A stretch of 64,000 bases of DNA, taken from Symsagittifera roscoffensis. Lineage: Eukaryota > Xenacoelomorpha > Acoela > Convolutidae. The stretch covers positions 4,412,166 through 4,476,165 of the forward strand of contig NC_087069.1 in assembly GCF_963678635.1 (NCBI RefSeq). The letters are read 5' to 3'. Shown piece after piece: positions 35,601 to 47,600 of this stretch; the first letter of the stretch is position 1, and the number at the start of each line of letters is the position of its first letter. Both the position numbers and the translations under genes were made by a program. Below the pieces are notes generated by a model. It did no database searches. It was not told the origin of the DNA and was given only the letters and a program-made list of their open reading frames with translations.

Positions 35601-38600
35601 TACCAAGGGATGTATTAATTGTCTGACATTGCACTAGTAAGACCAAATTGCTCGCTTAAACTCAATTTGGAGCTTAACTTGCCGGGTACACGTATTGCAA
35701 TAACTCAACATACGACGCACTAAATATGCCAAGTTTGGCTATCTTAGTGATTTTCAAACCCGCATAAAACTTAAAAAAAGTGATCATAACTAGGACAAAC
35801 TTTTTAGTTTCGGGCTCAAGATAACGATAAAATTTCAGATGGTATAAATAATTTTCTGAAAAATAAACGCTCACATGAAAAATCGAAACCTGACTAAGTT
35901 AAAATTAAAATAACCCAAACATGAACATTCTGTTTTTTCTTCGAACGGCAAATGATTTTTTTTGCGTAACTGAATCAAACGATAGTGCAACGCGAGCAAA
36001 AACGTATGTTGAAAGGAGATTTCAAAACTTTTGATAAAAATCGTGCGGTATTCTTTTCAAATCTTGTCTTTCTATTATCGAATAAAAAAAGTGCCGAAGC
36101 GAAATCTTTTTCCTTCGTCAAGTTTAAATAGCCAACTAATCCTTTTGCTTAAAAACTACATCAACATTGTATTGTAGGAATTATGATTACTGAAAAAAAT
36201 AAGTCCTCATAATTGTAGAAATTTTGCTATTAGAAGCTTGGGGATGGAAGAATTTTGTACCCCGTTTTTATTTAAGCCTCAAATTCGATGAAATTTAGGG
36301 CCTGATTAACCACGCTTTACCAAAATTTATGTCTTTACGAACGTTTTTTCTTTTTTTGAGATCCATTAGTTCAAAATCAATGAAGTCCATTAATTATTGT
36401 GCTCGAAAATTGATTGTTAGAACCCTGAAAAATAGTTACTCTATAATTTGGTCCAAGCAGGCCTCCATGTTTAAAATGGAGGCTAAAATGATGAGCGATT
36501 GGAAAGTGCTGTCAAAAAGGCCATCCATTCTGCACACCTGTTTTTGACATCAATCGATAGATTTCAATGCTCTGTTTACTTATACTCAGATGTAGAAGTG
36601 TACTGAAAAATGAAAACGCAAAAGTGCGCCATTTTCTCATTTATTTTTGATGGGAAATGCAGCAAAACCGGAAACTAATCAGCAATTGAATTCCATTTTT
36701 CCTGTATTTATTTGATCAATATCTGGAGATGATGTTATTATTAAAACTTTTAATTTTGGGTACTTAATGGTAAAATCAATTTAGACTTGTCCATAAAAAA
36801 TTTATTTGTGAATTAGAATTATTAAGAGCAAAAACAAGCAAGGTATAGGTTACAAAGGAACTCCAAAAGCTTTAAATTTTGTGTCATATCGATATATCTG
36901 TGAATTGTTGCAAAAAGAATTCTCTGTTTTTTTTCGCAATTGACACAAATTTCTCTGAAATCAGATTTTAACGAGCGTTGTTGAATTTCATTTTTGCTGT
37001 GTTTTGTAGGTTGTATCAGATTTTAAATTTTTTCACTGCAACTTTTACCGAAACAAGCGACATATAACAGAATCATGCACAAAATTTGATCAGACTTAAA
37101 TTTTAGCCCAATAGATTCGTTAGACCGGCTAGATCCATGCCGGAAATTAAACTTAATTTCTCACCTGCATAACTGCTGTCATAACCAATCAATAACCAGG
37201 GCGTTCTAATGGATTATCAACAAACAAAATATCAACCCTTTTTGTCGTACATTAACAGATTTAACTCAAATTCACCATCAATTTGTTCTTTACCCTCCTT
37301 CCAAGACGACAACTGGTAAATATAATCAGCTATTTTCTATTTTTACCCCCCCCCCCTTTATTCAACAAGTTTTACCAATGAAACTTTTGTGAACCATTTC
37401 CGATTTCTTTTCAGATTTTTTTAAATATTGGGCAGTCATTGTCATTATCAAACAGCAAACATTTTTGATCTTCTCAAAAAAAATCTAAAATCAATTTTTT
37501 AGCCAAAAAAATTATAATTTCATGGTTGTTGAGAACCCTATTAGCCATTTTGATGCAGAAAAGTAATATGAGAGAAAAAAAATCAAATTTGGATATGTAT
37601 AAATTTTTCTGCGAAAAGTCATTTAAAATAGTATAAAGGCAGTAGTTTTAACTATTTGACAGTGTCTATATTTTAAATTCACACCATTTGTTCTTAAAAA
37701 TTTTTTTACAGAGTTTTGAAGTTTATCGTCACCCACAATCGTTTCTTATTCACAGTGAACAAATATTAAACTTGTTTTCGAGAAGAGAACAATTTGTTTA
37801 TTGTTTACAAAAAGATGCCATCTTGGAAGAACACCAAAATCGCCAGTGAGCTGCCCTTTGAGTGGTGTCTTCTACCTCTATGTTTCATGTTTTAAGCCAG
37901 GGTCTGTTTAAACTTTTTTTTGAGACAATGAAAAAAAAAACAAAGTTTTGATTATTATTTGAGAGTTTTAACTTCCTCCTCGTGTCGAAAACAAGTGATT
38001 TTACGCAATTATGTCCTTGAAAGTTCATGATTTATCATCAGTTTTTGTTACTATTAACAACGATACACAAAAACAATCCTTGCAATGAATGAAAACTGGA
38101 ACCACCTACTAAAAGTGCCAAAAACACTCGAAGGTCGACACATTGCTGGTGATGACTCCAAAACAAACACAATTGTTTAAACTTGGTTTGAACTAGACAT
38201 TTCAAAGGAGCATTTCAATACTTTTACTCTCTGAAACACAGACTACCGATGGCATCACATATTACTCTCTACTTTTAGTTGTCTTTGCAAGGAAATTACT
38301 CAAACAACATGGTGAAAAATTGATATTTTCGAAAGTCTTACAACTTTTCTTGAAACTTATCTTCTGTTCTCGTCTCAGGCCAGGCACAAGTTTTTTTTAA
38401 TTTTTTTTGGGCCCAAATCTTCAATTGAAGGGCTTTCGTATGACATGAAAATTGCGGTGCCCTGTGAGCTAATTTTTACGTCTTAGTTAGCTTATTTTGC
38501 TGAAAAAAAAACATTCCAAGCCCTTGTTTTTAGCCTTAGTAGTCCGGGTTGACGTGCATAAATTGAAAATGCTTATCATACAATTCCATACATAAAATTT

Positions 38601-41600
38601 ATGGAAAAATGCTTGTGATACAATTTTCATACAATTTCGAAAAATGGTTGAAAAAAAATCTGAACTATTTTCTGCGGCTGTTTGATTCTAATAAAACAGT
38701 TTGGTGATGAAAAAACCGAGGTTTTTGATTTTTGTGAAAAATACTCATCATACAAATCCCATATATGGAAATTGTTTGACTAGCATTTTTTTTGATAGTC
38801 ACTTTGAAATTGCCCCAAAATTTTTTTTAGTTTTTTTTTTCAATCGCAAATAGAATTTTGCACTCAAACAAACATTTTTTAACCTTTTTTTTGCATGCAA
38901 TATTAAGTTTTCGTGTGCAAAACGTAGTCCTCGATAAACTAATAGTAATTGTTTTTACTTTTCGCTGAAAATTTTTTTCGAAAGCTCCTTTTTTATTTGT
39001 ATGGCATGTTTATTTATGTCTTGATCAATGCCTGATAATTTTAAAATTCAAATGTTAAAAAAATCATTGTTGAAAAGTTCTGCCAAAATTCAAAAGTTTG
39101 TTACTTTTGGTATATGATTTGTGAATAACACGTCTAAGATAAATCAGGTCATTTTCTATGCACTGCAAATGAGAAACCGGCCATTTGGTGCTTTGAGTAG
39201 CCAAGGTTTTTGTCAATTGCATTCGGTTACGAACACAACCCAAAAGTTTTAAGAACTCAAATAAAAAAAATCAACTTTTCGGTTAATGGAAAAATACTTG
39301 TCATACAATTTTCAAATATGGAAAAATGCTTGTCATAAAACTTTCATAAAACTTTCTATACGTATGGATTTGTATGGAACTAGATGACACGAAGTTTTTC
39401 ATATAAGGAAAGTGTATGATAAGAAGTTTTGGTCATCCCGGGAGGTTGTCAAACCAATAAGTTCGCAGAACGAAAACTCAGTACTATTCAGCAGCGGATT
39501 AAGGGGGAAGGGGGAAATGTCTCCTCTTTTCGGGGATTCGAACCCCTGTCGACCCATCATACTCGTTGAAGGTCATAACATCAGGAAGGTAAAATCAAAC
39601 AAAATTAAGTAAGCAAAAGAAAATGATGCAGTTCTCAAAGTTTCCCTTGACAGCAAAAAAACTAAATTAAATTTAAATAAAGGTAACTGACCCTTTTCTC
39701 AACCTAGAGGAAGCTGAGAAATTAAAAAAATGAAAATAATTTCAATAATTACGCACTCAGGTTAGGCACTAAGTGATACTGGTTAAGCGGATGAACAGCT
39801 AACATGAGCAGTTACACTAAGTTGGGAAAAAAATCGGCGGAAAAATTCAACGGAGTTATGCAACTACTGGTTACCCACTAAAGTAACCAAATAAATTTGA
39901 GTTGACATGATAGCACTAAGGATGATAGGGTTTGAACAATGGATTTAGTCAATTTGAAAGCAGTAAAAAGTTTGAAGGAAAATTAGGTTTTATCTTCTTG
40001 AATGACTTTATTGAGTTTCGCGCTAAATAACTCACTATTTTAAATAAAGTTTTAAATAAAGAGTCTTTTTAAATAAAGTTGAGGAGGTCCTTCGTTTCGA
40101 CTTGACTCATTATCGGCAATATTTGTTGTTTCCTGTTCAGCAGTATTCTCGTCTGAGAAAACAATGACTTCATATATAGAAAGTTTACAGCTGTGTCCTC
40201 ATCTTGTGAAGTCTCTTGTTTTTCCGGCGGATTGCGTTTTTTCGACTTCGAAAGTTATAAAAGACTGTGAGGTAGGTGGGTATTGTGTCCAACTCTGACA
40301 ATCAGCAGTGAAGCTTATCGGGCAACCGAGAGGTTTAGCCCTTGTTGTCTGCCCGTCTAAAATATCTGTTTTTTTTGTTATCTCGAGTGATATGTGAATT
40401 TAAGATGGCGATATTAGGTTCCGGTTCTCCAATATTATCCGAAATGTAGCGTTCCCCAATCATATCTCTACATGGAAAGCCTCCAGCAGTCCACTCCTTA
40501 TCACTAATATCAGAGGTATTCGACGGACTTGACATATATTTATCGCAAGCTAAGTAACCTGTGCTTGTGGTGGATTTCTAGTATGGTCGTGGTTGAATTC
40601 TAGCGGTTTTAGTGAAGGTTTTGAATCTCTAGTCCTCGTATCGTTGTCAGAAGTCGCTTCTTCGATTTGGAGTCTCAACTTAGGGCCCTGTTTTCTGAAG
40701 ATTGTGGGTTTCTTTCTGATAGTCCGCTTTGAACTCATTTCAAAATCAGGTTTAGGAAGTAAACGAAAATAAATATTTCCTCTAAAGGATCGAATACAAG
40801 CAGAGTTTGTGATGATTTTTCCGTCCGATAATTCGACCGTGGTTCTCTTTTGTTCTCGGGTCTTTCTGTTTTCTGTTGTTTTCTGGCGTGCTGTTTTCTG
40901 GTTTTCTGTTTCATTATCCGGTGGACTTTCTAAGGATGGTGGTTGTGGATGGTGTCTTTCTATGAGATAAATTAGATTTTCTATATCAATATTTTCTTTG
41001 CTATCACCGCAAGGTGCAAAAGCTCGCTGAACTCTTCCCACGGAATTGGTGGGTCCACAGTATGAATTTGTCAAAATGAAGTTATGCCTCTCACGCTAGA
41101 TTCGTTATTGTTTGACTGCTCCATGATAAAATGTTATCTTGTTGCAGCAAATTCTACTAATGCACAGATAAAAAGTTAAAAGTAAGAAGTTATTCAATCT
41201 TAAAATTGAAACATCAAAAAAGAGAGCATCTTCTCCGCCGGAGGCAATGAACAGTTCAAGGTCATAACATCAAGACCTGTTATAATAATTTGCGTTAATT
41301 AATATAAATTAAAACACTGCAATTCACAACAAACCCCCTCGAGAAAATCTAAGATGCGCCCCTTGTATTATTGGTTCATTTTCGTAACTTAAAGATTTCT
41401 TTGCTCTTAGATTTAAAGTTTGTCATTTTCTTGGAAAATGGATTAGAAAATTTAGTGCCACAAAAACTTGGTTTCCCTTTCCCTTAAAAAAGTTTGAATA
41501 ATGGCCAAAAGGTCACTTGGATAAAACATAGTAAGTCAACCAACTTTTGAGTTGCTAATGTGCGCTAAGCCATGGCTGCATGCAGGGTCGGATATAGGTA

Positions 41601-44600
41601 GAGTTTCAGAGAAATTAAAAAAAAAATGTCGACCTCTTTTTCAAATCGACCAAATTGATTTTCTGGAGCTCTGCCATATCACTATAAAGCCCAAACTTTG
41701 ACCAACTTTTGAAAAAATTCAGGCCAAAAAGACGTTTTGGGCACTTTTTAGAAAGTTTTGACCAGTATTTTGCGTTTGCTCGGCTCGCGCTTCCCCTCAA
41801 AGTTAGTATGTTTTAGCGACAAAAACATTTTAGAACATTTTTTGGGTCAGTCAGCCAAAACATTGATATCTCAAAATAGTGCAAAGGGGAACCCTTTGGG
41901 TCGGCAGAGAGTCAAATTCCTGAGGGAAGGCGTCTGTCTCCCCCCGCCCCCATACTAAATCCGCTGGTGGCTGTATGGTTGTTGAGTTTTGGGTACCAAA
42001 AAAGAATAGACAACGGTCTAATTTAGTTTCTGCTATTTGACAGATACTTGATAAGTCAGAATTTGACAATTCAAAAAGATGGATTTTTTTCACAACAGGG
42101 ACAAATTGTCATTCTGAACTAACAAATATTAATGCAAATAAGACCGCCTCAGCTTAAGTTTGCTTCGATTTTTTGTCCTAGGAAATTTCCTGCTAAACTT
42201 AATCGAAGTAAAAAAATGTTTTCAATAGTTCAACCCATTTTGACATTGCTTAAGTATACTAGAGACTCTCTGACTATTCTAAAAGGTAGAGATTGAATAG
42301 GTTTACCTTAGATGATAATTATATCATGCACCAATGAATTCGCCTTGGCTTTGGCCTAGATTTTCGAAAAAGTGTTATTTTTAGACTAATTTTGCGTTTG
42401 AAAACTTCAAAATATTAGGCAAAACAAAGGTTCCATTTGGATAGAGATAAATGGAAATACATGGGACTCAGAACTCTTCCGATTGAATTATTTTTTTGAC
42501 CAATAGTTCGAAAGAACTTTGTGTTCTGATGAGTTTTTGTTCTGATCACTTCAAAATAAGGACCAACTATGTTCGGGTGTTTTAGTTAGTTTTTTTTTTC
42601 TTTTTGTTTTCCACGCAAAATCAGCTACCACAAATAATCAACAGAATGAGTCGAGTGATATTTCATATTAAAGCCTTTTAAGTCGTGATTTGAACGACAT
42701 TCAAAAATTTCTGGAAAATTTTTTCTCAGTGTTGAGAAAAACCAATTTGAAATTTTTTGATTTTTGAGCTAATGGGGCGAGCGTATAGTTTTACAATAGC
42801 TTATTGGAGCTTAAATGAAGCCGTGAAATTTTAGTTTTACTGGAGTGAAGATAGTTTTCTACGAGCTTTTCGCCGCCATTTTTGGAATCAAAAGCTTAAA
42901 ATTTTCGGAAAAAAATTTCTCTAAAAAACTTTTCGGAAAATGTGGCAGTCGTAGTCAAATAGGCGTTTTAAAATATTGTTTTTCTGAAAAAATTCTTCCA
43001 GAAAAACAAAAAAAAACGTAACAACCATTTAAAAAATATCAATTTTTTTTTGTTTTTCTGGCAATTTTTTAGAATAACAGTCTTCCAATTCGCCTATTTG
43101 ACTATGACTGTCGCATTTTCCGAAGTCCTATTTTTTCATTCAGTTTTTTTATCATGCCACACAAAAAAAACTACACTAATTTCAAAAATAAGTTGTATCT
43201 TTTAAGACTATGGTCGGAACTTTCTGTGCAGTAACCGGCTACCCTTTGTTTATTTTTACTAGTCGGGTAATTCTTCATGTAAAACGCCTTTCAATTTTTT
43301 AGAGGAATAAAGCACGAAAATACACTATTTGGAGTTTTTCGAGGAAGAAGATCTAAAACATTTTTTAAACTTAAGGTCAAAGCCACTTGTATGTTGTTCT
43401 AAGCCAATTCCTTGTTCTCACACGCACAAATAATTACGGTAAGAGTTTGATCAAAGATTTAGAGGGAAAACGAAAAATTTGTTCAGGGCCAAGCTTTTTT
43501 TGCAATATTGACCTATGTTGGACGTTTCTATGTTCATGAACAGCAACCATTTTAAAAAAAAAAATTCTGATAAGTTGAATGTAGAAATAGAAAAATAGTC
43601 GAATGTTTATAAACCATAAAAAAAAGTGTTTTTCTTCATATCCAGTTTTATCTATCAAACACTCGAGCTTTTTCCTTCCCCTTTTACCGCTAATTAGATT
43701 TCATGAGACAAAATTGAACCGAATAACTTCAAATATTGTTGTTAAACTTCAAATTGGACTTGAAATTGAAGATTTATTGAGCTATTGTTATAAATTTATG
43801 CCGATACTTATAGGTCGACTTTGTTTAGATCATTAAAAATTTTTATTCAAACCGCAGCCTCAATTATCCGCCCTCATAATTTTCCTCAAGAAAAATTACA
43901 ACTTTTTATTGTCAACGTCTTATAAAAAAAAACATATCAATCTCAATTTTAATTGCACGGGCGGTGTGAGTGAATTTTTCGACATACATGGACAAAGATT
44001 TCGAGTCTTGCTTTGAGTCATCAAGAAACTTCAGTTTCGAGGACTGTTTTATAATGAAGATTATTGGCAGAGCATATGGTTGAAAAGTGTTTTGTTTTAT
44101 TTTTATATTTATTACCCTGGGGTTTTAAATGCTCCTCTTTAATGGCTGCTGTTTTATCTTAAACACTCTGTGATGTTTATTTAGTTCCCCTGATTTTTGA
44201 CGTAATTTTTTCCGCGTTTTTGGCCAACCTGAAAGAAAGTCCGGACGCGCTTTTCAAGATTATCCGGGGCTTATTGGTAATAAATGGTCTATTTACCTGT
44301 TTACTAGTAAAACGGTCGGGTTAATCCAACCAATTCGAGCGTCAGCGATTCAACCGAAATCTAGGACTGGAGAAAATTAGCCGAAAATTACAGCTACGCA
44401 AATTTATAATTCTAGTTGATATTTTTGCAAAGACTCTTTTGTTGCCCGAGTTTTGCTGATTAGAACCGGATAAGCTATTTTAATTTTCGGTTTTTTGCAC
44501 TTTTCAACCCTAGCCAAACAGCTTTTGGTTAAATGGAGTTGAAAATTTTGCAAATATTCAAATCGGGATTTGATGTTTACCAAATTGAGGAAAAATGGTT

Positions 44601-47600
44601 TGTTTTGAATTCGAAATGACTTTTTTGACATTTTCATTTCCTTCTGTTTAGGTGAAAACTGGCGCTCCGATGCCAATTTTCTCAGTTCCGGTCAGCGAGA
44701 TCAGCCAGAAAATGTGCCTTCTGGTAACGAAAATTCATCGCCGTCGTTTCATGAAAATGTGTCCACTTTTACTGAGAACTTACCTGTAATTAATAGAAAT
44801 TTTTCACAATTTGACCGCCAAAATTACTCCCCAAGGACTCAAAATGGCGTCGGTTTTACTATAAGCCAACAACAACAACAACAACAACAACCTCTGAGCC
44901 AGAATTATTTGAAGCATGAAAGCAACAACAATTACAGTTATAATTTATTACCAAGTTATTTTACCAGTTATAACTCACCCCAGTCTTCAATTTTTACATC
45001 ACCTGATCGAGAATTGAACCCCTGCCTACATTGTATTTCTTGCGCCCATAAAAGGATCAACCCTATTTTTTATATAGACCACCAATCGCATTTTACCCCT
45101 CACTTATTATCAAGTGAGGCGGGACCCCAATATTTTAAAGCATTGGTTCGCCCTCAAAGTTGTTACGCCACACCCCAAAACTATCCTAAAAGTCCTTCAA
45201 TTACCCGGCCACTCTTAGAAAGAAGCCCAGCTATTACCAGTAACAACCAAGTAAACCACAAATCACCTTTAAGATCCCACTCGCTTCCCGCGTCCCCCTA
45301 TTGTTCAAGGCCGGAGTTATTTCTAGCCGAAATGCCGCCGAAGCGAAAACAGCCGGTCAGCCGAATCTCTCCCTCGGCCAGATGGGACCAAATCTACAAT
45401 TCGGCAGTGACTATTCTGTTTTTCTCGACAGTCAATGTGGTTTTGTCAGTTGTGGATTATCAACTGATGGCCGCTGGCTCTTCTATTTGGTTTCCTCTGG
45501 CGTATATTCTATCCTCACTATATGTAAGTTTTAGTAACTGCTTTTGTAGCTGACCCTTTGACCCTTTCTTACTATTTTTTCTAATTTTTCTAGGAGGTGC
45601 CATTTATAACGAAGATGTCACACCAGAAAAACACTACCTTTTGGTCAAAACTTTCGAAATACTCAAAACGGCGTCTTTTGTATTTTTTCCATTGCCTGCT
45701 GCGCGAATATAATCTTCTACAGGCAGAAATTATGAAGCTCGAAATTTCTACTTTGTTTACATAAAAGAGGTCGACAAAAAGTTTGATCTTTTTAAAATAA
45801 ACCATCGTAGCCAAATAATCCAGAGAAAGCCAGTTGTATCTGAAAGCTATTTTTTAAAAACAACGTTTATGAATTCTCTCTCAGCTCACGGATATCTAGT
45901 TTATTGAAGTTATTTTTTTAAACATTTTGTTCATTTTGTTCACACATGTTTTTGCGGCTTGTCTAAAATTCACTTTTTGTGCTGAATTAGCTTCTAGTAC
46001 TGATGTAAAATAACCGGATAAATAGAACAAAAACTACTTTTGGTCATTTTAAAAAAAAGATTAGAACCAAAACGGTTTGATTTAATTTTCCAGTATTTTA
46101 TGATGCAACCACATTTGCAAAAATTGCAAACGAAATAGCCCAATGAAAAAAATTGATTGATTGAATAGCACCATTGAAAAAATTGAACCTACTGAGGCAA
46201 ACAAAGTAAAAATTAACTACAATTGAGCCCGTCTCAATTCAAATTTAATTGAATTGACTCGACTTTTTTACATGGTGCTATTTCAGTTTCCACATCTTAG
46301 AAATGTTGTTCGCCGTCGTTTTTTCCAAAGTCACCAAAAATCATTGTCCTAGTTTTAGATCCCGTTTTTCCGATCAGTACCATAGAAGCTTTTTCAGCAC
46401 AAAATACTGTGATTTTCGATGAACCGCGAAAACATGCTTAAACCAATAATTATCAAAACTAATGAAAATTTTCGAAATTTTCCTGCCTCTCACAAAACCT
46501 ACTGGCTTAATTAATCGAATATTTGTGATATGATATAATATATCACAAAACAGATTGTTAAATCACCCTGTATGACAATTCTATGAGTTTATTTATGGTG
46601 TCAGTTGGTCGAGTAAACAAAACTTGCAAGCTTTCTCAAAAGTTCAAACAGATTCTGAAAGTTTGTCAACCCAGGTTGACCGCAAAGGCTGGTCGTTTAT
46701 TTTTCATACTTGGAAAAAGCTAATCAGGCACTTTTTATGCAATTCCATACACAGCAACCTGCATGAAATATTTTCTAATTAGTGATTTTTCATAGATGAA
46801 AATGTATGACTACATAGTTTTCATAAATAAAAAAAAATTGGAGCTTTTTTGAAAGTTTATTTTCTTCTCCAAGCTTTTAAGTTGTGTTCGTAACCGAGCA
46901 CAAGTGACACAACCCTTGGCTGACTCAAAACTAGAGTCAACTAGGGTGGACGTTTTTCATTTTACAAAGCATAGCAATCGAACTGAATTGTCCCAGAGTT
47001 GTCTTAAACCAATTATAAAATGAAAGTACTACTAAAAATTGGCAAACGTTTTGAAAGATGAAATTTATCAAATTTCAAAGATTTAATAAATCAGACATGG
47101 ATTTAGTCATACACAACCTAGCAACACAAGGGAAATAACCGTTTTTTGAGTTTTTGAAAAAAATACTGCTAAAATTCATTAGACAAATGGGCAAAGGCAC
47201 AATAAAATTTTGTTGTCGCCATTAAATACATGCTAGTTATTATATATTTCTGAAATTTCCAAAAATTTCTCTTCCAATATTAAGACAATGCACCGGCTTT
47301 TATGCTAACACAAGAAAAACATTTTTCGAAAGTTTGATTACACCATTTTTACAAAATGTTTGAAATAATGAATTTTCGTTGACTTAATTAATGAAATTGT
47401 ACGATCAGCATTTTTGAACTATAGAGGTAAGCCCGTGAATCTTTGTAATATCAGTTTTAAGGAAGATAATTTGCTATATTTAATTTTTATGTTTGATCAA
47501 AACACGTACACTCAAGTCATTGTTCTCTTTCGATGTGCACAAGAAGAAGCTGAGAAAGTAACTTCATTATAACTTGGCTTCGCTTTCCTGGATGAATTAA

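Noticed and set aside
39584-41257. LINE or retrocopy explanation for the insertion between the 15-bp repeats
   Set aside because: No poly-A or poly-T tail lies beside either repeat and no RT motif is visible.
45595-45764. Possible exon after a CTAG acceptor in intron 2, in phase with exon 2
   Set aside because: It would end the protein with a stop after one TM pair. The sequence resembles degenerate repeat DNA, while exon 3 onwards gives consistent phases and further membrane segments.
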